Assembly: GCA_038093515.1 (NCBI GenBank)
Contig: JBBPSI010000008.1
Span: forward strand, 186,001-250,000
From: Butyriboletus loyo
Taxonomy: Eukaryota; Basidiomycota; Agaricomycetes; Boletales; Boletaceae
DNA: 64,000 bases
Reading direction: 5' to 3'
This document shows positions 10,398 to 22,722 of this stretch, piece after piece. How positions within the stretch are numbered: the first letter of the stretch is position 1; each line of letters begins with the position of its first letter. The position numbers were made by a program, and so were the translations under genes. Below the pieces are notes generated by a model. That model ran no database searches. It was not told the DNA's origin and saw only the letters and a list, made by a program, of their open reading frames with translations.

Positions 10398-12707
10398 ATG
10401 ACCCGTCTTACAGATCGCCATTCGAACAAGAGGCACAAGAGAGATCACGAATACTCCTTGACACCTCAAGTCATGAATTTCTTCTCTACCATCTCATCAG
10501 CTTCCTCCCAATATCTCAGCGCGCCTCTTGCGCCGATTCGCAAACGCAGCCAACATCTCAAACCCCGTGATGACCTCGACGATTTTCTTTCCTCGGACCT
10601 CGAACTCTCGTTCGCCTCCACCATGTCCCTCAACTCCCCTTCGCGCGACTACGTGAACATCACTCGGGACATCGCCCAAGACGATGCAATGGATATTTCT
10701 CCTATGCCGTCCCGTGTCTCACGTAAAGAGCCCGTACAATTTAGTAAGCCTACGAATCGACCCCGCGCTTACACGAGTGGTGCACGTATGTTTGGTCAAG
10801 ACCTGAGCAACAATACCACTTCGAGCGACTCAATGTCTGATTCAAAGTCCGGCACACAGTCTGACTCGAAACGCACTCAGCGTACTGCCTTGCCTGTCGA
10901 GTGGTTTTCCGCCAAAGCATTGGACCGTACACCAACGTCAGACGAAAACCTGTTTTTCCCCGTAAGTGCTCATCCATCCACTAGTTAGGGCCTTTAATTC
11001 ACCTATCTTATCAGCCCACTCAAACCGTTTCTTTTCCTTCGGAGGACGCAATGGATGTAGATCCTGCTCCAACGGCTCATAATGAACCTCTCTTGAGCTC
11101 GCCTCCCTTATCTGCTACCCCAACGATCACTGGTTTTAACATGTTTAGCAGCATATCTGCGGCACAATTGGAGTCACCCAGCGCTGGCGCTGGTCAGCCA
11201 AAGAAGAGACGTTCCTTATCGCCCGAAACCGTCAGTCGTGCTGAACAGGACGATCCTTCTTCTCCTCCTCCATCGTCACCATCCCAGTACAAGCTCGAGC
11301 GTATGGGAAGCGGCCCGCTGTTGTCTCACTTAAACAAGCCGGGATTGCAGGGTCTCGGTGTTCCGTCGAATATCAACAAGCGTCCCCGTCGCCCCGCCTT
11401 TTCCGCCTTAGTACGCCCTACACAGGATGGTGCCCGCTCCGCGTATCCTGCAATGGACTCTAAAGAATCGCCTTCCCAGGGTCTCGCTCCTCCCAAGTTA
11501 GGCCCTTCCCGCCGTGCTGTCTCTGCAATGCTTCCACCTACTGGTGTTGAGCCGTCCGATGAGTCCTTTGATGGACCAGACATGTCTTCCCCCGCTCAGG
11601 CGTACATAAAACGCCAGCAGACCAAGACCATCCGTCGTCGTGATGGGACAGAAGACTTCCGGCCCCTCACTGGTGCTAGCCCTACTGTGAATAGAGAGGT
11701 TTCTGAGAGTCCCTCTGCGAAATTTATGCTTGCGGGGTTCGGTGATAACGAGTCCTTAGGAAAGATTCTCCCATGTCATCGCGTTCGCGAGGATGGTTTG
11801 ACGAGAATCGCCCCAAAGACTGTAAGTTACCGATTGCGATGAAGGTATGCAATCCTGAACGATTTTCTCACAGCTGGATGCCCTGCTGGATGGTGCATAC
11901 AGCACTCAGATCGCCCAATTCTACGTCATTGATTGCCGCTTCGAGTACGAATATAACGGCGGTCATATCCCGGGTGCCGTCAACATCAATACCACAGCTG
12001 GAGTGGAGGAATTTCTTCTTGCTCAACACAAACCTAAATCTTGTGTCAGCGGTGATGCCTCAAGGAAGACAGTTTTGGTCTTCCACTGTGAGTTCAGTGT
12101 CAAAAGAGCACCCACGATGTAAAGCATCTCCTCTGCTTCTATTACAACATACTGAAGTATGAATAGCGCTAAGCACCTGCGCTCCAAAGATCGCGCCATG
12201 AACAACCACGTGTACCCAAAGATCCACTATCCGGAGGTGTACATCCTGGAAGGCGGGTACTGCGGGTACTATACACATTCTGCAAGCCGCTGCAAGCCCC
12301 AGGGCTACGTGACAATGGACGACCCTAGCCATGCGCTTTCTCGTCGCGAAGACTTGGATCAGTTCCGAAAGACCAAGTTTGGTCGCACGAAGTCGTATGC
12401 TTATGGCGATCTGAGTTCCAAGGTTTCTAGCATGACTCAACAGCAACAACTACAATCCAAACGCAATACCGCTCCTAGTGCTCCCCAGCTGTTTGCTGCC
12501 GCAAATGCTGCTCGTACTCGTCGCAACGTGCTCTCCACTCTCACGGAGATTGGCAACCTTACTTTGACCGATGACGAAGAAACCGACATCGGTGATAGCC
12601 CGTGCCCACCCCCGACCAAAGGTGTTTCATCGAAGGTGAAAAGGCTGGCCAGAGGATCCATTGCACGTGCCGAGACTTTTGATGCAGCCCGCATGGCAGC
12701 GTACTGA
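10398..12707 (+). CDS. CDC25: M-phase inducer phosphatase CDC25
   Basis: Dual-specificity phosphatase that removes inhibitory phosphate from the mitotic cyclin-dependent kinase. ATG 10398 opens a long Ser/Pro-rich regulatory region (exon 10398-10961 and exon from 11015) with many SP/TP sites and a basic patch (PKKRRSLSPE) that may be a nuclear signal or CDK site. The rhodanese-fold catalytic domain follows: LDALLDGAYSTQIAQFYVID, CRFEYEYNGGHIPGAVNINT, VFHCEFSVKRAPT with the Cys-X5-Arg loop, then AKHLRSKDRAMNNHVYPKI and YPEVYILEGGYCGYY. The C-terminal tail is low in conservation. Three short introns; one falls just after the catalytic loop. About 700 aa, within the fungal range. The HCEFSxxRAP signature is diagnostic. 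Confidence 0.95.
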
Positions 12708-14389
12708 TCTTGAGTTTATCTGCATCCATCCTGCTTGCTACAGCTCTCGATATCCATAGTGTGGATGGCTGCTGCATTCCCCCTTCTTTCTTTCGTTTCT
12801 TTGTTAAACGTCCGTTGTTGGTCAAGCAGGCTATCCACTACCACATCGGATCATTCTTTCGACTACGCCTATCGCTACGACTGCTCTCGGGTTCGCAGAG
12901 TTTCTATGTCTCGCATGGCACGTTCGCTCCTCACGTTCGTTATGCCTCAACGCCATCGGTTCAGTCCTGGCCAAATCAACGAAAGTCCCACACGAACCAT
13001 TTTGAACCATCCAAAATGCCACTTGCATTATCCATTTCAATCTGAAAACATTATCTTCACACCTATAGCCAATCAACCGACCGCATTCCACGCTCCATTT
13101 GTTTGACTATCTCGCAATTAACTGGAAGGTCTCGCCACGGCAACCCCCACACCATCTGTCATCACATATGCGCATTGGACGGTTCACTCGCCGCCATTCC
13201 CTCTTACATCTATCTTTCTCATTTCTTATTTATGGCGTATCTTGTGACAGCTCAGTTATCTATGTCCATCTACGCCAAGCAAGAACTCTTTTCCTCTCCT
13301 GTTCATCTATTTTTCTTTTCGTCCCACATGCACATACAATGTTCTTGTTTCCTCTTGAATTCATATACCTTCCATTTGCATCGGACTCTGATACATTTTC
13401 GCTATCATTGCATCCATTTTGGAACGGTTGCAAGACCGCTAGTGCGTACAGTACGATCGTTCGGCGCATTCCTGTTTATTGTCGATGATCCCTTTTTTTT
13501 TTTGATTTATGCGAATGGATGTTTTTTGCTGTGGAATTGGGGACGCGTACTGGTTGAAAGACGAGGTAAGTTTTTGTTTTCAAGAGCATTGGCTTGTTTT
13601 CGGTTCAATATATCCATCATTCCTTGTTTCATGAAGACAGATTGAAGACATGAGTAAATGATGTTGTACGAGTCGGACAGGTCTGACCACAGTAGCTGCC
13701 TCTAATTGATTGCCAGAGACAGCCGTGAAATAAAACCAAGCGGTCCGACGGTAGCTCGGTCATATGCCCATTTAATTAGCGATTCAACCCTACCGCCCGT
13801 ATTTTAGAATCTGGGGATATCCGATATCGTAGTTCAACCACGCAACACGTGTATCAAGAAAACTCGTACGAATGCTGCATCTGAGATGACACGATGCCAG
13901 TGAACTCGTAGAATTGTCTAGACTCGTCCATCAACGTGGTATGCGTCCAATTCACCTACATCAATCAATCGAATGTCCTATATATCCGCTCGGTTCCAGT
14001 GGGTCGAGGACAAGCCATGAGCCTGAAGGCTGCGGCCGATAGACCACTGACATGTGTCGTCGCCTGAACGGATTCAAGAAGCACGGCTTGAGCTACGAGC
14101 CGGGCGAATCGGCCCACAATTTTGATACCCCACCTCTCTCTCTCTTTGGATACCAGCGTCACGGGCGAGAAAACGAGGGCTCCGAATTTAATCCAGATTC
14201 GAGACCACCAGAAACCCCAGACTCTCTCCGAGTCCCACGATGGGCAGGAGGTAGGACCAGCGTCGACGGCGAAAGAGAGCAGGAACAAAGTATGACGGTC
14301 GATCGATCTGATGTAAGAACTGCTCATACCAATTGGTACGAACAGTTTGGGTAGAGATCGACTGCCGGCGCAGCCCGCGCTAGGGCAGC
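12708..14389. other. Gene-poor interval, nothing recognised
   Basis: 1.7 kb. The first kilobase is strongly pyrimidine-rich on the plus strand and may be CDC25 3' UTR or a UTR of an undetected transcript. Open frames up to about 180 codons occur at 13103-13645 but are hydrophobic by composition (T-rich codons), have no splice support and match no family I know. Nothing supportable is seen at 13650-14389. Confidence 0.4.
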
Positions 14390-15482
14390 CAAACATCGTT
14401 CGTGATCACTGGCACGATAGGCGAAGTTGTATCCGTCGACGAGGGAGACTAAGGGCCCGCGGGTTGATCCAGAAAGGTGACCGGTCTCGTACAGTCATCC
14501 AAAAGGACGAGCGGTCGCAAAAGTGGACAACATTCGCCCGCGAAGTGATAGTGAGCAGTAAGCGAGAGTTACTATGGTGTTCGGCGATGGCGAGTTGCTG
14601 ATGGTCAAAGAGGTGGGAGAGCAAATGAGACAGGACTCGACTGGCGCCATTTGTGTGTTGAGGGATCCGGTGTGCGGGACTATTCGATGAGGCATGGTAT
14701 GGGACACAAAAACCCAGGAAAAGATCGTCGAGGTGGAGGACACAAATTGTGTGGGTGCAGCGGACATCTCATCCGATCCAAGCAGGTTTGCGCCGACTGG
14801 TATGTAATAGAAAAATACTTTCAACGTGTTGACCAAGTCAGAAGAGGCTGAATCGCAGGTTGATGTCGTGTCTATTGCTCTCACCGCCAACGGGAAGTTC
14901 CTCGCTACCTATGCATCAAGTTCCATCTCGTTCTGGGACACCTCAACACTCACTCAATTTCAATTGGGCCGGTCATTGAGGACAGTCAAACAGTAGAGTC
15001 CATTGCTCTCTCCCCAGATTGCACGTATCTCGCGACTGGAGGAATATCACAATTCGTGATCTCAGCGACATTCGATCCCAAATCGTATGGCCATTCCATG
15101 TAAGCATTTGTTCATTCAGAATAATGCTGGCTTCTCGGACGAGTTACACACCCAATGAAAATGCACCAGAATCGACTCCGGTAGGAGTTTGTCATCCTGG
15201 CACCAAAGCAATCGTACTGACCCTTGCATTTCCTACCCAAGGAACAACCTGCGACGCCGAAGTCGGAAACCCACGGCGAGGACGGTGAAAATGCTCTGCC
15301 GGGGGTAGGACTTTGACCCTTTCCTTTTCGATGCTGGTTTTCATGATGAAAAAAGACCGAGGTGCCGCCCGGTGCACCTGCACCACTATTTGATTATGAT
15401 GAGGTCAGTGCTGATTTCACTGCCCCCCCTGCTTTCGTGTTGACATCGCTGGAGCCGCCATGATCGCCCATGCCTTCTGCCC
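14390..15482 (+). pseudogene. Degraded WD40-repeat gene relic
   Basis: Pieces of WD40 repeats appear in successive but different plus-strand frames: VITGTIGEVVSVDEGD near 14402, MVWDTKTQEKIVEVEDTN and AADISSDPSRFA near 14695-14790, VVSIALTANGKFLATYASSS plus ISFWDTSTLTQF near 14860-14960, and ESIALSPDCTYLATGG near 14995-15040 followed by ITIRDLSDI. The pattern SIALSPDxxxLATGG...I.xWD is WD40. Frames are interrupted by stops and at least one frameshift (TQFQ... to ...GPVIEDSQTVESIAL). A proline-rich stretch (KTEVPPGAPAPLFDYDE, about 15357-15405) may be its old 3' end. Large WD40 proteins of the HET/NLR kind are common and often decayed in Agaricomycetes. An unrecognised intron structure is the alternative to decay. 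Confidence 0.45.
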
Positions 15483-15753
15483 ATGTTCGTGGGGTCGACG
15501 TAATGCCGCCAGGCCCACCCGTGATGTCCCCTCTAGTGGCGGCACACCCAAAAGAACATCATGACACATACCACCAAATCATATGGAGGCATCCCGACGG
15601 TCAAAAGGTGGCTGCAGACGGTGATGAAGAGGGGTGAAAAGAGCCGCGGTTCACATCAGCCAAATCACCTTTCCAGAGAGTCCGGTCGACCCGTGAACCC
15701 CCCAATCTCGTTTAGAATCACGGGCGAAGGGGAACACTACAAACGTGGGACCT

Positions 15754-16568
15754 TCCAGAATGGCTGCAGCTAAACGTAAGCCGGTAAGTTCTTTTCTTCG
15801 GGTCAAGTCAATAGTATGTAGCGTGTCTGACGAACGATCTCAGCGAACGGTGGCAGTATCCGTAAAACGAGAGCCGCAAAACAGGTTCATTCGTTCGCGC
15901 CGTTGATCATCCTCTGTGTCACAGCCTAAAACGGATACAAAGGCTGCTGAAGCGAGTCATTCGAACAAGGACGCCTCCAGTAGCGGGCGGACAGGGTCGT
16001 ACGGATCTAACGACAGTCCGTCTCTCTCGCGACGATAGATCATACATCGTGACAGCTCACTTTCTATTAGGCACAGTAAGTGAACGATGCATCTCAGTCC
16101 ACGGCCACGACGGGCATCCATGTCACGGTGCGCATTCACTCCTTCAACTTCCTTTGCCAAACTCACGGCGGAATATCCCCAGGAAGAAGCAGGCGACGCT
16201 CGCGTTCAAGTTGCCGAGATGGATTTACTGTATTACCACGGGTTACTTTGGAAGACGGGGAGCCATTGATGTTAGGTGATTGGATGCATACCACGTCGAT
16301 TCATGATTTTACGCCGTCATTCGAGTTCGCAGTGTCCGTGTCATCCCACAGTATGAGTATGACTTGTTTGATAATTCGTGTCCGTGGCTCGAGTTATTAT
16401 ACACTCCGCGGGACTGAGTGTTTGGTGGTAAGGAAGTGTCACGAGAACACCGTGTCCGACCGAGTATTTCCTGCGCGGATCCGAGAACCATGGTTTATAA
16501 GTACTACGGGGAATAATCTGCTACGAACGAGTGGTCCGAAAACAACGAAAGGTCCGAATGTCACGTAG
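15754..16568 (+). other. Unresolved open frames, possible spliced gene of unknown function
   Basis: A possible start MAAAKRKP at 15762 is followed by plausible short introns and exons RTVAVSVKREPQNR and TKAAEASHSNKDASSSGRTG. Downstream an uninterrupted frame (16080-16568) reads TTGIHVTVRIHSFNFLCQTH ... LEDGEPLMLGDWMHTTSIHD. Two other frames are also open over parts of the same stretch, so no single gene model can be chosen. No family recognised. May be coding, decayed or chance. Confidence 0.2.
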
Positions 16569-16809
16569 ATCTGCGACCGCCAGAAATACACCCGGGTTAA
16601 ACCAGTGCATTCCCCTCTCAGGACATGCGTGCCATGGGTGTGTCGAGTTGATAACGCGCCCGAGAATGTTAGACTGGCCAATGTTCAATCAACCCGCAAC
16701 GGATTGAGTGACCTGGTCATTTGTAGACTGACATTCAACAGTGACCCAGATTTCTAAGACATGCAGACACAGAAATACGAATAGACACGTTGGACAGTGT
16801 ACAAAAAGT

Positions 16810-19304
16810 TCACGAGAGAGCAGCATCTAGGTCATGTTGAAGAAACAACCCTTCGGAGAAATATCTCGCTCGCACCGCTCTTCCGCCGAAATACCTTCCG
16901 TCCATCTCTCTCACAGTCTTCCACGCTCCCGACGGCCCAGCGAACAGTACGAATATACGTACAGCCTCTTCGGGAATCGACGGAGGTGGATAACAGTTAT
17001 GGACAATGACACGCTCAACGGTGCCATTCTTTGAGCATTCATCTCCTAAAGACCGGGCTTCAGCCGCGATGAACGTACAACAAATCAGTCAAACGTACCA
17101 ATTTCGTCGCGCAGATCGCTGTCATCAACGTCTTCAGGGTCCACCATGTTCGTGAGTACAACCACCCGACTGGGTTCGCCAAACCGTTCCCGGTCCTCAC
17201 GTGCTCTTGCATCTTCATTGTCGTTGATGATCCTTCCCCTCTTGGAGCCCATCGTCGGTTTTCCCTGAACTTTTGCCGCAGACTTTTTGTTCCCTTTCCC
17301 ACCCTTCCCCTGTGTGATTTGTTCAACGGTAAGTGCGTTAACAATGCCCGAACCATCCGCCCCCAGTCCCTGACCCTCTTTATGACCCCACTTCGCCATA
17401 AGACGAGCAGCAAAACCATGGGGATTCTGCCTATAAATGTGCCAACTTAAGTGCCTCATAAACCCTGGTATTGAATAGGGCTGACCTCTGAGGTGCACCT
17501 TCCTCCTCCTCCGGTAGGGGTGGAGCGGGAGAGTCGGTGCCTGAGTCACCAGACCCGGCGGAGCTCGCACCCGCGAGAGGAGCAAGCGCACTTAACCTAG
17601 CAGCGATGTTGGCAGCAGCTTTCACTTTGTCTTCGAACCCACTCGGAATTTGGCTCGGAGGAGGGGGAACGTTGGTGGGTGGAGCAAATGGGTTGTATGC
17701 CAAACGCGGAGGAGACGGAGGTTCGGCAACACTGGATGGCATCGGTGGAGGCTGCGAAGGAATGAATGAAGGTGCGGTGGACCGGAGTCCCTGGCTCATG
17801 GGAAGGTTGCGTTGGTAAGCCTCGTCTCCTGTCTCCGTACGATCTACTGAGACTGCTGGTGGTTCAGTTACGTCGTTCCCAGAGGCCACGTCGAAATCTG
17901 CGTCATCAGCGGGCTGAGATACTGCCGGGGATGCGGTTTGAGCAGGCAGGCCTCCAGTGGACAGCGCTAAACGCCTTTGAGACGCCTCTTCCCCAAGCAT
18001 ATTTCGATCTACATGAACTAGTGGAGGAGATGGCGCACTTGGAGGGGCTGCTCCTTGCGACATCGCCAGACGTCGCAAATATGCGTCCTCGCCGGACATA
18101 TTGCGATCCACAGCGGCTACGGGAGGATCAGTGCTCCCAATGCCACGTAGGCGATCATCATCCGCGCGAGACCAACGGTCATACGTATTTTCCTCATCAA
18201 ATCTCCCTGAATGACCATCATAAACGTGATATAAAGTTATCAGAGAAGGTCGACGAACCAGTCTTGCGAGGACGTTCCTCTTCACTTCCAGAGTCGGTCT
18301 GATCACTACCTCGGTCTCTGACATCGCGTGCACGCTTCCTCTCAGCAGCTCGCCCTGCTGCCCGTTCAATGCGATCACGTTGCTTCCAGAGCTTGTATTC
18401 GTTATAATCATTCGGTTTCAGTGGGTCGTACTGTTCCACGGGATCCCAAACGGTAGCGGGCTGCACATTTTTATTCTAGACACAAACCACAATCAATCAA
18501 GTGTGAAGACTGTCTTGCTTTTTCACTCACCTTCCTTTTCTTCTTCCCACCTCCAGCGCCACCAGGCCCCTTGCGTTTTTGATGGGTTTTAAAACCGTTG
18601 ACGTCTTCATCGAGGACCATCGACGGTGGCTTCACTTTCTTGCCCCAACCCTCTTTCTTCCGCCATCCGGTGCTGGATTCATCCTTGACGTCCACTTGAT
18701 CATTTGCAGGTGTGACCAGTTCAGGTGGGGCGAATACAACGGCAGTGGCAGAGACGGTCGCATTCGAGCTGGCGGGAAGTATTGGGGGAGGTGCGGAAGT
18801 CGCCGGAACTGGAACCGGCACAGCCGTCGCCCCCGGGGGCAACCTCGCGAGTCCCTGTTTCGCCTTTGCTTGTGTCCGACGAACGGGCGCGAATGCGAGC
18901 GCGGCGGACCATCCTGAACGGTTGAGGAGCCGGGGAGGTGGTGTTTGAGCAGATGTAGGCAAGCGTTAAAAACGGTCATGATTGCGACACGGTCAATATT
19001 TTGGCTGTACACATCAAGGCGCAGGAGAGGAAGAGATACCGGCTGTGGGTTTTCCTGCCACCGACCCTGATCCAGATCCTACTGATGTCGCGGCGCTTTC
19101 GTCGACACCGGTGGTGGTGCTCGCTTGGTCGGGCGCCTGTGACGGAGCATTGGAAACTTGATTTTGTTCGTTGGATTGTGTTTGAGCAGGTGCTGGCGGG
19201 GGAGGAGCAGGAGCAGGAGCAGAAGAAGAAGAGGAAGAGAAGCTGAGTGTTACGCCCGAAGAGAACTGAATTCCGCCATACAATCCGCCCGCTCTGCTCG
19301 ACAT
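16810..19304 (-). CDS. Splicing factor 45 (SPF45/RBM17) homologue
   Basis: Nuclear alternative-splicing factor. ATG 19304 gives [20 protein letters not shown], then a P/Q/S-rich stretch; a roughly 115-nt intron joins KPTA to [19 protein letters not shown]. Next come a lysine-rich region ([19 protein letters not shown]), [20 protein letters not shown], and a long linker with a three-fold repeat built on VDRN(M)-GE(D/E)AYxRRLAxS. The G-patch reads [20 protein letters not shown]. The C-terminal UHM-type RRM reads [55 protein letters not shown] and [18 protein letters not shown]. Stop at 16810. RRM positions match the U2AF-homology motif, including the RYFGGRxVRARYF segment. The order basic N-terminus, G-patch, UHM identifies SPF45. 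Confidence 0.93.
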
Positions 19305-19356
19305 CCTGGAGAGCGTCTAACTGGACGTGTGAATTTCAAACTTTTTAAGTGCTGAC

Positions 19357-19382
19357 TTACTAATTAATCAATTAATTAATTG
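19357..19382. repeat. Short TTAA/ATTA simple repeat
   Basis: AT-only run of overlapping TTAAT units in the 149-bp gap between the RAD54 stop and the RBM17 start. Confidence 0.5.
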
Positions 19383-19453
19383 GGACAAGGCTTGGTCCAA
19401 TATTGTGAATATTAATGGCTACAGGTAGTATGCTCCAGATGACAGCGTGCAGT

Positions 19454-22400
19454 TTAATGGCTAATGTACTGAAAGACGAAGGAAACTTCTGGAAAATCGA
19501 CCTCCGCTCGAAGAAGGTCATCATGGTTGTCTTTCAACTGCACGTTCGTAAAGTGATTCCAGCTAGATTCGATGTTAATCAGCTCCCTTGGCTACTCTTG
19601 ACCCGAAGACACCTACGTGCTCGCATCCCCATACAGCAAGGCACTACTCTTGATGACCTGCTTCCCGTTCTTGCAACGCTTACATTTGAACGTGTCATGC
19701 GTATCACATATCGTGTCCTCATTGAATGTGAAGAGCTGTCGGAGGGACTCGAGCGAGAAATGTCTCTCTGCATCCTCTTTCTCGTCTACCACTGCGGAGG
19801 ACAGAGCCTGCTTAGAAGCTTGTCGTTGAAAGATCTTTTCTTCGATGGTTCCGGTTGAGATAAATCGGTAGACGAAGCCTGTATATAGGTCAATCACAAG
19901 GTCTTTGAATCATGTTGACACTTGACATACATTCTTTCTTCTGTCCATCACGCCACACACGGGCGAGAGCCTGTTGATCAGCAGCTGGATTCCAATCTCA
20001 AAAGCAGTCCCGTTCGTTACCTGCGCGCACACGACGAGGGGCGCACATACCGGGATCAAACAGAATTAATCTGTTCGCTCCAATAAGATTGATACCGCAT
20101 CCACCAGCTTTTGAACTGAGTAAGAAAATGAACTCCTTCCCGTTGGGGTCATTAAACTGATCGACGAGTTTTTGACGCTTCGTGATTGTCATGGTCCCAT
20201 CCAAGCGGAAAAATCCATACCTTGCGCACGATATGAAGAAAGTTCAATGGGAAGTGAATCTGACGTGACGCACTTTTTACTTCGACACAGCTTCTCAAAT
20301 AGGTCCAGTGTCTGGGTATAATTACTAATGAGGACGATCTTGTCATTGGTAGTCGTCTTGATCTGATGAAGGAACCTGCGGGATGGTGTACGCAATCAAC
20401 GGCACGTCGATGAGAATCAAGCAAGGGGTACCATGAAGGGTCAATCACCTCTCCAAGACGACAAATTTGCCCCCCCATTCACACCTTACGCCTCTGTCCT
20501 GGTTTCTCCCACCATGCCTACCGCCATTGCCACTTCTACCCCCCGAAGCTCCCACAAATCCCTCGGGAATGAGTGCTTCCGAGCCTCTGAGATCGTCAGG
20601 CAGGTTGAGTAATTCAGGGTGATTACATAGTTTCTTCAAGATATTGATGGCTTTCAGAGGTTGCGAATCAGCACCACGTAGCAGGGCCTTGATTTCTGGG
20701 CATGAGATGAAGAGGCGGTACAGCGACAATTGAAAGGAGGAGAGTTTGCAAAACACGACGTGTTCGTACTTGACGGGCACTACAAGCAAGTTCGCAAGTC
20801 GGTGTTGAATTTTCTGGATTCCGTTAGCAGGGAAGGATACGCACGATACTTCGACAAGAGATCATTGGTACGCCGAATGATGAATTTCGTCACGAGTCCA
20901 CCGAGCTCCTTGAGCTTCCTCTCAGATTGGGCTTGCACCTCGGCCGATGAGCTTGCATCGCGGCCTCGGATAATAGCATTCTCGAAGTTCTTCCTGAAGT
21001 CTTCGCGCGTACCCAAAAAATTGGGGTTGGCGAAATTGAGGAGCGAGAAGTATTCTGAGAGATCATTCTAAAACCAAGACGTAGGTATGGAGACATTAAC
21101 ACTGGGCAGCAAGATGCATATATGCGCCAGGAAAACAGATTGACTGAATACCTGGATGGGCGTGCCCGTTAATATAACGCGCCGTTTGACATCGAGTGCA
21201 TTGAGGGACTGGAACGTAAGGGAGTCTGGATTAAGGAAAGACGGATGCATATGGTGAGCAGCTGCTCTCCCTTGACAAGGGAGATAAATTAAAGAGCACA
21301 GACCAGAATTCTTGAGTCTATGTCCCTCGTCGCAGAGCAGCAGACCGATACTACAGTGGGCGAGGTGAGCTGATAACGTCCGAAGGGTTTCGTACGACAC
21401 GATCATTACTTTATTGCAGTCAAGTAATGCGTTCATAAGTAGCGAATGCATCAGGGGACAAGAACAAACCTGGTTGTGTAACATTGCGACCTCCGGCCTC
21501 TACCCATCTCCCGACTTTCACCAGTAATTCAGCTTTTCCGCCCTTGCCGTCAACCGCGAGCACAGAAATTGCGTCCTTTCCCAACCACTTCACTACAATA
21601 CTACTCACAATGCTGCTGGATCAACACAAGGGAGATGACATGCCTAGTTCATTGGCCCAGTTCTTGACTAAACTGGACGGACACGCTATGATGCACTTCT
21701 CGATGGTCGGCTTTCCGGCGTGCGGAGACTGTTTAATTAAGGTCCAAAGAAGAGCGATGCACTGCAAGGTTTTTCCGAGCCCCATCTCATCAGCCATGAT
21801 GCAACCATATTGATTGTCAACCATCATTCCTGTTGTGCATTTATACAAAAACTGCGAACCCACACGTGAGCGTCAACAAGGGATAAACCATCTATAATTA
21901 CCTTTACACCCTCGATTTGATGTGGACGAAGGACTTTGGAAAGACGAGGATCGATGACGACTGGTACCCTATGAATAGTCTCTTTCTTGTCTTTGCCTTC
22001 ACCCAAGAGCGCACGTAGACTCTTGTGGGGATTGTACATCCCAGCCGTCTTCTCCTGTGCATCCTTGACTGCGCGTTCCTTGGCCTCCTCCTTCTGTCTC
22101 GCCTTCCTTTCTTCGTCGGTCTCTCGGACATCTATGGTCGGATCATATAACACAATAGCGTGGTCCTCCATCGGGTCGTGTAACGGCCGGGGAATAATCT
22201 TCGCCTGGGGTCGTATACCAAGAGACACACCAGTTGGGACGAGGGGTACAACCTCCCCGCTCTTGTTCATCATGGTCGGCATAGAGAACCTGCGTACTGT
22301 CATCTCAAACGGCTTTGGTTTGTACACCGGGAATGTCTTGATGGCAGCCTTGAGTTCTTCCTCGTTGAACGTACTATCCCTGTCCTTGTCCTTCTTCTTT

Positions 22401-22603
22401 TTCTTCTTCCGCGTATCGTCCGAGTCAGAGTCGTTCTGAGATTCTTTGTACACAACGCGCTTGCGTTTGCGAGCTGGCTGCACGCGTTCTGTGGATGCCA
22501 AGACGGTAGGAGGTTTGAAGGGCTTGTAAACGCGAGTGCTTTCTTGGAGACGATCTACGACGCGTCCATCCGTCGTCGTTGGCGTCCGCTTGAGCATAAA
22601 CAT
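19454..22603 (-). CDS. RAD54: RAD54 homologous-recombination DNA translocase
   Basis: SNF2-family ATPase that works with Rad51 in strand invasion. From ATG 22603 (or 22597): a basic region ([30 protein letters not shown]), [17 protein letters not shown] and [20 protein letters not shown]. The helicase N-lobe has Walker A in [50 protein letters not shown], and the DEGH box in [14 protein letters not shown]. The C-lobe reads [58 protein letters not shown], and [19 protein letters not shown]. The RAD54-specific C-terminus ([20 protein letters not shown]) ends at 19454. Motif order and the DTHD...CxxC tail separate RAD54 from other SNF2 proteins. About ten introns; the one at 21593-21643 uses a GC donor. 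Confidence 0.96.
21593..21643 (-). other. GC-AG intron in RAD54
   Basis: The frame requires NWANEL to join VKWLGKDAI, giving CTAG|GCATGT...TTGTAG|TGAAG, a 51-nt intron of the usual size. GCATGT is the GC version of the common GTATGT donor. GT alternatives give either a 27-nt intron or a frameshift. Confidence 0.7.
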
Positions 22604-22722
22604 GATGGAGAGGATGTGGCCCAGCCGCGACGCGCTCAGCGCTGATTCGTGGACGCGTAAAATCAACACGTGATCGCAATTCATGCAGGTTTGGCACTCG
22701 GTACTGCTCTGCATCAGTATGG
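22604..22722. promoter_or_regulatory. 119-bp bidirectional promoter of RAD54 and the H3K9 methyltransferase, with MCB-like and E-box motifs
   Basis: The two start codons face away from each other with only 119 bp between. Inside are GACGCG at 22630-22635, ACGCGT (perfect MluI cell-cycle box) at 22654-22659 and CACGTG at 22668-22673. MCB elements control RAD54 and other repair/S-phase genes in yeast, so shared G1/S control of both genes is a reasonable inference. Confidence 0.6.

Noticed and set aside
13103..13645. 180-codon frame rich in Phe, Leu and His
   Set aside because: Composition follows the pyrimidine bias of the region; no splice sites, family motif or good start context support it.
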